Assembly (NCBI GenBank): GCA_045106855.1
Contig: JBGCFI010000002.1
Location: forward strand, 62,001 to 126,000
DNA length: 64,000 bases
Source: Granulosicoccus sp045106855
GTDB taxonomy: Bacteria; Pseudomonadota; Gammaproteobacteria; Granulosicoccales; Granulosicoccaceae
Direction: 5' to 3'
The position numbers and the translations under genes are program-made. This document shows positions 52,238 through 60,732 of the stretch, piece by piece. The notes beneath the pieces are model-generated. The model was not told the DNA's origin, ran no database searches, and saw only the letters and a list, made by a program, of their open reading frames with translations. Numbering within the stretch: the stretch's first letter is position 1; each line of letters starts with the position of its first letter.

Positions 52238-53551
52238 ATGGTTGATTCTACAGATATTGCATCCAGCGGCGGTGCGCGACATTCAGAGGAGTCGTTACCG
52301 ACAAGACTGATAAGAGCGACTGAGGTGGACACCCGTATGCTGGGCATGCTCGGGGCATTGCTTCTAATCTGGATATGCTTTCACGTGTTCTCCGATGGCC
52401 GGTTTCTGACACCGCGCAACCTCTGGAATCTGTCTGTTCAGACCTCCTCAGTGGCCATCATGTCGACAGGCATGGTGCTGATCATTGTTACGCGACACAT
52501 TGATCTGTCCGTAGGATCAATACTTGGTTTTGTCGCCATGATCATGGGGGTAACGCAAACTGCATTTCTGCCTGATCTTCTCGGTTCTGACAGTCGCTAC
52601 ACGTGGGTGCTGACCCTGCTTGTCGGAATGATCATCGGGGCACTTATCGGTGGTCTGCATGGTTACATCATCGCCTACCTCAGCGTGCCTGCATTTATCG
52701 TGACTCTGGGTGGCTTGCTGGTCTGGCGTGGTGCTGCCTGGTGGGTAACATCCGGCCAGACAGTTGCGCCCATGGACACTACATTCCGGCTCATGGGAGG
52801 CGGCCCCTACGGAGCGATCGGCGCATTCTGGAGCTGGGTGGTCGGTGCAGTTGCCTGTGTCGGCATTGTCCTGATGATTGCACTCGGTCGCAGAAACCGC
52901 CAGAGATTTAACTTCCCTTTACGCCCGCTCTGGGCAGAGTTTACGCTGGCCATTACCGGCTGCGCTGCGGTATTAGGCGCCGTTGCAATTGCTAACAGCT
53001 ACCCCTGGCCGAAAGGGATTGTCCGTCGTTACGCTGCGGCAAATAATCTTGAAATTCCCGACGGTGGATTATTCATTGCCCACGGTATCGCTATTCCCGT
53101 ACTCATTGCCGTAGGCGTTGGCATTGTCATGACCTTCGTTGCTACCCGTACGCGCTTTGGACGCTACGTTTTCGCCATGGGTGGGAACCCGGAAGCTGCT
53201 GAGCTGGCAGGTATCAACACGCGCTGGGTAACGATGAAAATATTTATACTCATGGGTGTTTTGTGCGCTATTGCAGGGGCAATCTCAACCGCAAGACTGA
53301 ATGCATCCACCAATGCACAGGGAACACTTGACGAGTTGCTGGTCATCGCTGCAGCCGTCATCGGCGGAACGTCATTAAGCGGCGGAATTGGAACCATAGC
53401 AGGCGCCATTATTGGTGCGCTTGTCATGCAGTCATTGCAATCGGGCATGGTACTGCTTGGCGTCGATGCACCTTTCCAGAACGTGGTGGTGGGTGTGGTT
53501 CTGGTTCTGGCTGTCTGGCTTGATGGTCTGTATCGCAGAAGTTCAGTGTAG
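52238..53551 (+). CDS. xylH: xylose ABC transporter permease
   Basis: A 437-residue BPD_transp_2-family permease with ten or more hydrophobic segments. Family marks include ILIIVTRHIDLSVGSILGFV, SVPAFIVTLGGLLVWRGAAW and FAMGGNPEAAELAGINTRW, with GTSLSGGIGTIAGAIIGAL near the end. The central insertion after the VAPM segment matches XylH rather than RbsC. It lies 12 bp before the ATPase gene. Confidence 0.93.
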   Translation: MVDSTDIASSGGARHSEESLPTRLIRATEVDTRMLGMLGALLLIWICFHVFSDGRFLTPRNLWNLSVQTSSVAIMSTGMVLIIVTRHIDLSVGSILGFVAMIMGVTQTAFLPDLLGSDSRYTWVLTLLVGMIIGALIGGLHGYIIAYLSVPAFIVTLGGLLVWRGAAWWVTSGQTVAPMDTTFRLMGGGPYGAIGAFWSWVVGAVACVGIVLMIALGRRNRQRFNFPLRPLWAEFTLAITGCAAVLGAVAIANSYPWPKGIVRRYAAANNLEIPDGGLFIAHGIAIPVLIAVGVGIVMTFVATRTRFGRYVFAMGGNPEAAELAGINTRWVTMKIFILMGVLCAIAGAISTARLNASTNAQGTLDELLVIAAAVIGGTSLSGGIGTIAGAIIGALVMQSLQSGMVLLGVDAPFQNVVVGVVLVLAVWLDGLYRRSSV

Positions 53552-53563
53552 CGGAGAGTAATC

Positions 53564-54388
53564 ATGAATACTGCAAGTACGGCACAACAGTCAGCATCTG
53601 AGAACTCGACCCAACACGGCGATCTGGTGGTTGAGATGCAGGATTGTTCCATCTCTTTTGGCGGCATTCATGCGGTCGATCATGCCTCTCTGGATCTCCA
53701 CAAGGGGGAGGTGGTTGCCCTTCTGGGACACAATGGTGCCGGTAAATCAACGTTTATCAAACTGCTATCTGGCGCTTACAAGCGTGACTCCGGTGTTATT
53801 CGTATCCGTGGCGCGGAAGCCACAATCAATAATCCACGCGATGCCAAAGCGTACGGTATCGAAACCATTTACCAGACACTTGCTTTGGCAGACAACGTTG
53901 ACACCGCCGCTAATCTCTATCTCGGGCGAGAGTTGCGCACCGCCTGGGGGACACTTGATGATGTTGCCATGGAAGCTCGCGCGCGTGAGGTCATGGGCAG
54001 ACTCAATCCACGTTTTCAAAGGTTCAAAGAGCCTGTAAAAGCGTTGTCTGGCGGGCAGCGGCAGTCAGTTGCCATAGCGCGTGCCATTCTGTTTGATGCA
54101 CAGATTCTGATCATGGACGAACCAACTGCTGCACTTGGGCCGCAAGAGACTGCGCAAGTGGGTGAGCTGATCAAACAACTGAAAGCCGATGGCATCAGCA
54201 TTTTTCTTATCAGTCATGATATCGAAGATGTTTTCGAACTGGCGGATCGGGTTGCCGTGATGAAGAATGGCCAGATCGTCGGTAATGCTCCGGTAAACGC
54301 GGTGACACGAGATGAAGTTCTCGGGATGATAATTCTTGGCAAGTGCCCGCCCGGTGCGACACCGGGTCCTGGCGCGTTGATCGAATAG
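53564..54388 (+). CDS. xylG: xylose ABC transporter ATPase, single-domain type
   Basis: A 274-residue ABC ATPase: Walker A LLGHNGAGKSTFIKLLSGAY, signature ALSGGQRQSVAIARAILF, Walker B ILIMDEPTAALGPQE and switch ISHDIEDVFELADR. Classical XylG is a fused double ATPase of about 510 residues; this one has a single domain, like FrcA of fructose-type importers, and must act as a homodimer. It sits between xylH and xylA, so the xylose assignment comes from context. Confidence 0.88.
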   Translation: MNTASTAQQSASENSTQHGDLVVEMQDCSISFGGIHAVDHASLDLHKGEVVALLGHNGAGKSTFIKLLSGAYKRDSGVIRIRGAEATINNPRDAKAYGIETIYQTLALADNVDTAANLYLGRELRTAWGTLDDVAMEARAREVMGRLNPRFQRFKEPVKALSGGQRQSVAIARAILFDAQILIMDEPTAALGPQETAQVGELIKQLKADGISIFLISHDIEDVFELADRVAVMKNGQIVGNAPVNAVTRDEVLGMIILGKCPPGATPGPGALIE

Positions 54389-54430
54389 ATTGCGCCAGGT
54401 GCCCATAACAAGACATAACAGAGGCCCATT

Positions 54431-55741
54431 ATGAGTACAGGTTTTTTTGGATCGATCGAGCGTATCCCCTATGCAGGCCCGGATAGTGAGGATCCACTGG
54501 CATTTCGCCACTATCAGCCTGATGAGCTGATCCTGGGCAAGCGCATGGAGGATCATCTTCGATTTGCAGCCTGTTACTGGCATAGTCTGGTTTGGCCCGG
54601 GAATGATCCTTTTGGCGGTCAGACTTTTGAACGTCCCTGGTTTGGCAACACAATGGAGGATGCGAAATACAAAGCCGATGTTGCGTTCGAGATGTTCACG
54701 GCACTGGGCGTACCCTACTACTGTTGGCACGATTTTGATATCCGGCCTGAAGGGGATTCGTTTGAAGAGAACAGCGCGAATCTTGATGCGATGGTTGACT
54801 ATCTGGGACTCAAGATGGAAGCCACTGGCATCAAATTGCTCTGGGGTACAGCGAACATGTTCTCTCACAGGCGTTACATGGGTGGGGCCGCTACCAATCC
54901 GGACCCGGAGGTATTCGCATTCGCTGCCGCCACGGTAAAAACCTGCATCGATGCAACGCACCGGCTTGGTGGAGAGAACTATGTGTTGTGGGGCGGGCGT
55001 GAAGGTTACGAGACGCTACTCAACACCGATATGGGCCGTGAGCTCGACCAGCTTGGACGTTTTCTGAACATGGTCGTGGAGTACAAACACAAGATTGGTT
55101 TCACGGGTGCCATTCTGATTGAGCCCAAACCGCAAGAACCCACAAAGCATCAGTACGATTTTGATGTCGCTACCGTTTATGGCTTTCTAAAGCGATACGG
55201 GCTGGAAAATGAGGTGAAAGTGAATATTGAGCAGGGCCATGCGATTCTGGCAGGGCACAGCTTTGAACACGAATTAGCGCTGGCTAACGCCTTGGGTATC
55301 TTCGGTTCCATCGACATGAACCGAAATGACTATCAGTCTGGCTGGGACACTGATCAGTTTCCTAACAACGTGCCCGAGATGGCCCTGGCGTACTATCAGG
55401 TGCTACAGGGTGGCGGTTTTACGTCGGGCGGAACCAACTTCGATGCCAAGCTTCGGCGCCAGTCCATCGATCCTGAGGACCTTCTGATTGCGCATATCGG
55501 TGGCATGGATTGTTGCGCCCGTGGTTTGAGAGCGGCTGCAAAAATGGTCGAAGACGGTGCCTTGTCCGTACCGATAAAGGAACGATATAGTGGTTGGAAT
55601 GACCAATTAGCCAAGCAGATGCTAAATGGATCGATGGATCTGGATAGCATCGCGGCGCATGTCTTGCAAAATAATGTCAATCCGGAACCGCGATCAGGGG
55701 CTCAAGAGAAGCTTGAAAATATTGTCAACAGATACGTCTAA
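54431..55741 (+). CDS. xylA: xylose isomerase
   Basis: A 436-residue class II xylose isomerase. Catalytic and metal-binding blocks are intact: YYCWHDFDIRPEGDSFEEN (His-Asp), KLLWGTANMFSHRRYMGGAA, ILIEPKPQEPTKHQYDFDVA (metal Glu and Lys), VNIEQGHAILAGHSFEHELA and GSIDMNRNDYQSGWDTDQFP. It converts D-xylose to D-xylulose for XylB. It is last of the transporter operon, with a DUF4159 gene starting about 30 bp downstream. Confidence 0.96.
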   Translation: MSTGFFGSIERIPYAGPDSEDPLAFRHYQPDELILGKRMEDHLRFAACYWHSLVWPGNDPFGGQTFERPWFGNTMEDAKYKADVAFEMFTALGVPYYCWHDFDIRPEGDSFEENSANLDAMVDYLGLKMEATGIKLLWGTANMFSHRRYMGGAATNPDPEVFAFAAATVKTCIDATHRLGGENYVLWGGREGYETLLNTDMGRELDQLGRFLNMVVEYKHKIGFTGAILIEPKPQEPTKHQYDFDVATVYGFLKRYGLENEVKVNIEQGHAILAGHSFEHELALANALGIFGSIDMNRNDYQSGWDTDQFPNNVPEMALAYYQVLQGGGFTSGGTNFDAKLRRQSIDPEDLLIAHIGGMDCCARGLRAAAKMVEDGALSVPIKERYSGWNDQLAKQMLNGSMDLDSIAAHVLQNNVNPEPRSGAQEKLENIVNRYV

Positions 55742-55772
55742 GGGGCCAGGATCACGATCCAGGCTGGTGAAA

Positions 55773-56618
55773 ATGATGCGAAGTGCAGGTGCTTTAGTGG
55801 TTTGCCTGCTCGCAGCGGGTGCAGTGCAAGCTGAGCTTGCCATCTGCACAACGCCACAGAGGCCAAACTGTCCCTTGGCTCTGACGTCTCCTGCGGATAG
55901 CGAATTCACTTTTTCAAGGCTGATGTTCAACGACAATCAGGTTGCGATTGAAAATCTGGGTGACCGTATTGGCTATCCGCACTGGCAGGCGGATTGCTCG
56001 GAATCTGAACCCCATTTCATAGCTGCCATGAAGCGGCTGACACGTGTAGATACCAATACCGACAGCCAATCCATTGCGTTAAATGATCCGCGTGTCTTTG
56101 ATTATCCACTGCTGTATGTCGTGGAGGCGGGTTTTGCATCATTCTCACAAAGTGAGGCAGACAACCTGCGGGAGTATCTATTACGTGGGGGATTTCTGCT
56201 TGTCGACGACTTCCATGGCTCCTATCAGTGGTCGGAATTCGAGAACTGGATGGAGCAGGTATTCCCTGACAGGGACATTGTTGATATTCCTCCGACCCAT
56301 GAAATATTCAATGTGCACTTTGCCATTGATGAATTTATCCAGATTCCCGGGTTACGTGCCCTGTGCCTGAACCCGGGCGAAACCTGGGAGCTGCCGATCA
56401 TGAAGACTGCCGCGGTTAACGAGAGTAATTCTTCACGTCAGGAGCCTCGCTGGCGTGGAGTTCTTGATGACGATGGCCGGGTGATGGCCATCATCAACTG
56501 GAACATGGATCTGGGTGATGCCTGGGAGCATGCGGATATGGAAGAGTACAGTGCTTTGTACACAGCCACCGCTTACCGGCTAGGTGTCAATTACGTTATT
56601 TATGGTATGACGCATTAG
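55773..56618 (+). CDS. exported DUF4159-domain protein
   Basis: About 281 residues from ATG 55773 (or 55776), with signal peptide MMRSAGALVVCLLAAGAVQA. The domain shows the DUF4159 pattern: FTFSRLMFNDNQVAIENLGD, then IGYPHWQADCSESEPHFIAA, YPLLYVVEAGFASFS, LREYLLRGGFLLVDDFHGSY and WMEQVFPDRDIVDIPPTHEI. A glutamine-amidotransferase-like fold has been suggested for such proteins, but function is unknown. It usually sits beside MoxR/BatA-type genes; here it follows xylA. Confidence 0.82.
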   Translation: MMRSAGALVVCLLAAGAVQAELAICTTPQRPNCPLALTSPADSEFTFSRLMFNDNQVAIENLGDRIGYPHWQADCSESEPHFIAAMKRLTRVDTNTDSQSIALNDPRVFDYPLLYVVEAGFASFSQSEADNLREYLLRGGFLLVDDFHGSYQWSEFENWMEQVFPDRDIVDIPPTHEIFNVHFAIDEFIQIPGLRALCLNPGETWELPIMKTAAVNESNSSRQEPRWRGVLDDDGRVMAIINWNMDLGDAWEHADMEEYSALYTATAYRLGVNYVIYGMTH

Positions 56619-56653
56619 TCTTCTGGTTTGCCAATGTGAGTAAGTTCTAGTGC

Positions 56654-58099
56654 TCAGGAAGGTACATTCATAATGTGCAAGCCCAGCATCTGTTGCATAC
56701 AGCGAAGTACCTGCGTGCTGTAGCCAAACTCATTGTCGTACCAGACGTACAATACGCAGCGGTTGTCATCAACAATCGTGGCTACCGAATCGAAGATGGC
56801 GGGTTCCGGTGTACCCACGAAGTCAGTGGATACCACCTCGGTACTGTATGAGTAGCTGATCTGTTGTCGCAGGTCAGAGTTGTATGCCATTTCGCGTACA
56901 TAGGCATTGAGCTCATCTCGTGTGGTCTTTTTAGCAAGGTTCAGGTTGCACACCGCCATCGAAACATTCGGAGTCGGTACGCGAATCGCATTGCCAGTCA
57001 GTTTGCCTGCAAGTTCCGGTAAAGCCTTGGCAACAGCTTTTGCAGCGCCAGTGGATGTCAATACCATGTTCAGTGGTGCGCTGCGACCCCGGCGCTCGGC
57101 CTTGTGATAGTTATCAATGAGGTTTTGATCGTTTGTATAGGAATGCACGGTCTCTACATGACCGTTATCAACGCCAAAACGGTCGTTGATAACTTTTAGA
57201 ACGGGCGTGATTGCGTTGGTGGTACAGCTTGCGGCACAGACAATGGTATCGTTATCGCCAATCATTTCGTGATTTACGCCGTATACAATGTTCTTGATGT
57301 TTCCTCCCGCTGGAGCTGTCAGAAGTACTTTGGCTGCGCCTTTGGGCACCAGGTGTCGTTTGAGGCTTTCTTCATCCTTGAAAACTCCCGTGTTATCCAC
57401 AATGAGTGCATTCGTGATGCCATACTCGGTGTAATTAATATCCTCCGGTTGATTTGCGTAAATCACTTTAATGAAATTACCGTTAGCGATAATGGCGCTG
57501 TTTTCAGTATCGACAGTGATGTGGCCGTTGAACGGGCCATGAATCGAGTCTCGTCGAAGCAGGCTTGCGCGTTTACGAAGGTCACCGTCACGGCCGCCGC
57601 GAACAACAATTGCGCGAAGTCGCAACGGGTTGCTGGAGGTGGTTCTCTCTATCAGCAGTCGCGCTAATATCCGGCCGATTCGGCCAAAACCATACAGCAC
57701 GACATCGCGGGGCTCATCCAGAACGGAAGGGCTGTCCGGAATTCCCTGGATAGCGTCAGCGATGAACTCGCGCAGTGCGTTTGGATTGCTCAGCACATTG
57801 TTCTGTCGTGCACTGTGGGCCAGTTTACCGATGTCGATTCGGGAGCTGCCAGGCTGTAATGTAGAAATGACGTCCAGCACGGCGCTGGTATCCACCACCG
57901 AAATAGTTTCGCCGACCACCTGCTGGGCTTGCTGATGTGCCTTGATAATGTCGATGGTGGAGGCATTCATCAATTTACGACCGAAGACGGTGATGATGAC
58001 ACCACGCTCCCGATACAATGAGCCCACCGCTGGAATCATGCCCTCGGCAAGCCCTTGTTCCTGAATATAGGTCTGAAGGTGAGTCGATGATCCTGTCAA
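56654..58099 (-). CDS. gap: glyceraldehyde-3-phosphate dehydrogenase, long form
   Basis: A 481-residue GAPDH with an N-terminal extension of about 125 residues typical of some gammaproteobacterial paralogues. The NAD domain starts VVLYGFGRIGRILARLLIER; the catalytic cysteine is in VCAASCTTNAITPVLKV; GRSAPLNMVLTSTGAAKAVA, ELAGKLTGNAIRVPTPNVSM and WYDNEFGYSTQVLRC are all present. The long form is often biosynthetic or gluconeogenic; whether it uses NAD or NADP is not evident. Confidence 0.93.
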   Translation of the reverse strand: MTGSSTHLQTYIQEQGLAEGMIPAVGSLYRERGVIITVFGRKLMNASTIDIIKAHQQAQQVVGETISVVDTSAVLDVISTLQPGSSRIDIGKLAHSARQNNVLSNPNALREFIADAIQGIPDSPSVLDEPRDVVLYGFGRIGRILARLLIERTTSSNPLRLRAIVVRGGRDGDLRKRASLLRRDSIHGPFNGHITVDTENSAIIANGNFIKVIYANQPEDINYTEYGITNALIVDNTGVFKDEESLKRHLVPKGAAKVLLTAPAGGNIKNIVYGVNHEMIGDNDTIVCAASCTTNAITPVLKVINDRFGVDNGHVETVHSYTNDQNLIDNYHKAERRGRSAPLNMVLTSTGAAKAVAKALPELAGKLTGNAIRVPTPNVSMAVCNLNLAKKTTRDELNAYVREMAYNSDLRQQISYSYSTEVVSTDFVGTPEPAIFDSVATIVDDNRCVLYVWYDNEFGYSTQVLRCMQQMLGLHIMNVPS

Positions 58100-58287
58100 G
58101 GTCTTTATCCTTTCAAAATTGGTGAATGGGATGGTTCGCCTGAATGCGTAGTCAGGACAAATGGTCCATGTGTTTGCTCAGTTCGGCGGCCCGGCCCGGA
58201 ATTATGGCGATGTTTATTCTAGAGTTTATCGTTGCTGACGTCTGCGCAACTCAGTTAATGGAGGATCAGCTGCACGACGGCTTGCCG

Positions 58288-59058
58288 TTATTGTCGTTCG
58301 GCCGAGGACACTTTGCGCGAGTCCGTCAGCGCTTGATCTGCTAACAGATCCTCCCCGCGTGTCCGTTGCAGAGATATAGCGTCTGACTGAATTCGCGCTA
58401 GTAACTGCACGGAATCAAAGAACTCGCAGGCTTGCTCTTCGCCTGCGAGACAAGGTTGTTGGATGTCAAAGCCCCGTTCTTCCGCTTGGCGAAAACGTTT
58501 TCTGAGTAGTTGCACAACGTCCTTGGCGTAGTTTCTAAGCAGTGTCTGCGCCATCATGATTTCACATGACGCCTCCAGCATCTGTTCTCGTGAGTCATAA
58601 CTTTCCGATGATGAAGTGGGGGCTTCCATCCAAGTCTGGTAGTTCGTTTCGTACCGGTGCCAGCTACCGTCCATATACAGTGCATCGGCTACAGCTTGAG
58701 CCAGAGAGCCCTGATGTTTTCTCTCTATTCGACCGCATTCGCAACCACGTCTGTCGCAAAATGCTCGATCCTCAGCTTGTTCTGGTACATCAAACCAGCT
58801 CTCATGGATTGATAGCGGAAAGCGGTGAACCGTTTTTTTCGCGGTCTCCACGCGCTTGGTCTGGGGGCAGGGGCGATCCTGATATATGGTGCTGTCTCCA
58901 GATTGACACGCGAATATTCGCGCCTCACTTATCCTTGGATGGCTCATAATGAGTAGAATACAGGCCAGCAGTGAAATTACTGTCAGGATTGTGGATCCCT
59001 TGCGGGTACACGGAATTGTTGCTCTCGACGCCATGGTAGAAGTATCGGCCTGCACCAT
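58288..59058 (-). CDS. exported protein with DUF4124-like N-terminus
   Basis: 256 residues. A hydrophobic signal (ILTVISLLACILLIM) precedes a short DUF4124-like motif, IFACQSGDSTIYQDRPCP. The rest is cysteine-containing and helical: FCDRRGCECGRIERK, LEASCEIMMAQTLLRNYAKD and AGEEQACEFFDSVQLLARIQ, with about eight cysteines that may form disulfides. The start could be ATG 59058 or 59034. It is divergent from the lipoprotein at 59235. Function unknown. Confidence 0.7.
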   Translation of the reverse strand: MVQADTSTMASRATIPCTRKGSTILTVISLLACILLIMSHPRISEARIFACQSGDSTIYQDRPCPQTKRVETAKKTVHRFPLSIHESWFDVPEQAEDRAFCDRRGCECGRIERKHQGSLAQAVADALYMDGSWHRYETNYQTWMEAPTSSSESYDSREQMLEASCEIMMAQTLLRNYAKDVVQLLRKRFRQAEERGFDIQQPCLAGEEQACEFFDSVQLLARIQSDAISLQRTRGEDLLADQALTDSRKVSSAERQ

Positions 59059-59234
59059 TACATCTGCATGAGATTCAGTTCACACAAATCACATGCTTTA
59101 CACCTAAAACGCGTTGACAAACGTTTCCAGCAACTACCATTTACCATCGGCGTACGAAGACACATTGTTGGACATAGCGTTGCGATACATCACGACATTT
59201 TCGTCATAAACGGGTAAGACTAAAAGGACTAGAC

Positions 59235-60107
59235 ATGATCAGGAATATTCTGGCTGTAACCATCGTTGCAGGACTAAGCGCATGCTCCAGCGGTAGCGAT
59301 TCAGGTAACAGCAACAACGATGAGCCCCCAACCACCCAGACTCCGCCGACAACGGACACGCCCGTGGTCGATCCGGGTAACGTGACGCCTCCGGGCGGTG
59401 GAGAAGGACCCGTTACAGAAACGAAAGCGGGCAGTTACGTTGGCAATTTCGGTGGTGCTAATGGAGTTTACGTTATCAACAATCAGAATCAATTGGCGGG
59501 ACTTGCCATTAATCCTGATGGCTCAGCGCAATCATTGTTCGGCGATGTTGGTGCCGCAGATACCTTTACTGGCTCTTTACGTCAGTACATCCACGAGCAA
59601 AGCCGACCCGATGCAAATGCCGCTGTGTTCGGTTCTGTTGCCAACCTCGCCAATCCTCTGTCAATTGCTGTCAATATTGTAAATGGACAGACCATAACGA
59701 GCACTGCCGAATCTCCAACGGCGGTCAATCTTGTCGGTACAACGGGAAGCTCGGTGAGTCCTGCCAATGCGCAGTCTCTTGCAGGCGACTGGTCTGCGGT
59801 GCATTCATTTTGTTCCAGTGACGCTAATGGCCAGCCGGTTGACTGCCTGACATTAACGACGTTAATGACGTTTAATGGAACGGAGGTAACAGGCTCTACA
59901 CAGGTCACAGGTTTCGGTGTCGTGCCGATAGTCGGTGCCATCACAGAGTTTGGCGATGCGGCACTGATTGACTTTAGCTGGGATGGCACGGTGGGTTATA
60001 GCGGTGTGGTGTTTTTCACCCCCGAAGCTGATGGCCGGATCGTCTTTATCGGCGAAAACGAAAGCGCTGGCAACGCGACAATTTCAGCATTGATGACTCG
60101 CCAATAG
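59235..60107 (+). CDS. lipoprotein of unknown function
   Basis: 290 residues with lipobox GLSACSSGS and a Pro/Thr/Gly-rich linker (TTQTPPTTDTPVVDPGN). The globular part starts AGSYVGNFGGANGVYVINNQ and is predicted beta-rich, with regular strands such as LAGLAINPDGSAQSLFGDVG and VIPPTEADGRIVF-type turns near the end. One disulfide is possible (FCSSDANGQPVDC). It resembles small exported beta-barrel or sandwich lipoproteins but I do not recognise a family. A strong terminator follows. Confidence 0.7.
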   Translation: MIRNILAVTIVAGLSACSSGSDSGNSNNDEPPTTQTPPTTDTPVVDPGNVTPPGGGEGPVTETKAGSYVGNFGGANGVYVINNQNQLAGLAINPDGSAQSLFGDVGAADTFTGSLRQYIHEQSRPDANAAVFGSVANLANPLSIAVNIVNGQTITSTAESPTAVNLVGTTGSSVSPANAQSLAGDWSAVHSFCSSDANGQPVDCLTLTTLMTFNGTEVTGSTQVTGFGVVPIVGAITEFGDAALIDFSWDGTVGYSGVVFFTPEADGRIVFIGENESAGNATISALMTRQ

Positions 60108-60163
60108 AGCTCGTTGTGTTTTGAGGTAGTCGAGCGATGCCTGCGAATTCAGGCTTGGCTGGC

Positions 60164-60197
60164 AAAAAAGCCTGGTCGTCACAGACCAGGCTTTTTT
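60164..60197 (+). terminator. rho-independent terminator, possibly bidirectional
   Basis: A 14-bp perfect stem, AAAAAAGCCTGGTC (60164-60177) with GACCAGGCTTTTTT (60184-60197), and a 6-nt loop. The T run on the plus strand terminates the lipoprotein gene; the A run on the other arm would work for the minus strand. Confidence 0.92.
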
Positions 60198-60732
60198 TAT
60201 GTCTTCAAGACAATCTCACGGGTCTATGCCAGATAACTGTCACCGCCCGTAAAAACAGGTACCTGAAAACGGGTTAAGAAACCTGGCGATCGGTGGTCTA
60301 AGGGTTTGAATACAGAGGCGCTAAAGACTGCCAGAATCACGTAAACCAGCGGGTAAATCATGGGCTAATTGTCGTTGATACCCGTAAATCCTCGTGAGCG
60401 TGCACTTTATGGTTAAATATTGGGATAAAAATACCAAACAATTCGTCCAGCGGTATACTATACCACTGTGTTTAATCGTCAGTACGTCGTGTTTCTGGTT
60501 GTAACAGGGGTGTCCACGTGATGAATCCCACGGCTCAGGCATGAGAATCCTCTGGTCTCCCGGTCCTCGGTGTAAACTACGTACAGGCGACGCTTGACTG
60601 TCAAGATGTCAGCCTGGCGGGTCTTCCCATACTGACTGGGTGAGGGTTAACCTTGCGATTTTTTGCTCTAGCCGATGGTCCGAGTGTCCGGTCCATTCTT
60701 GCTGTTCTTGAAACAGGTTTTTGTATCACTGC
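60198..60732. other. long upstream region of the kinase gene
   Basis: About 530 bp without a convincing gene. Short open frames on both strands (60321-60542 minus; 60653-60838 plus) have no recognisable product and the latter overlaps the kinase start in another frame. A TATAC-rich stretch near 60450 and the long leader could hold the kinase promoter, but I cannot define it. No RNA family was recognised. Confidence 0.35.

Noticed and set aside
54065..54961. 298-codon minus-strand frame over xylG and xylA
   Set aside because: It is antisense to two intact, well-recognised genes and its translation resembles nothing known.
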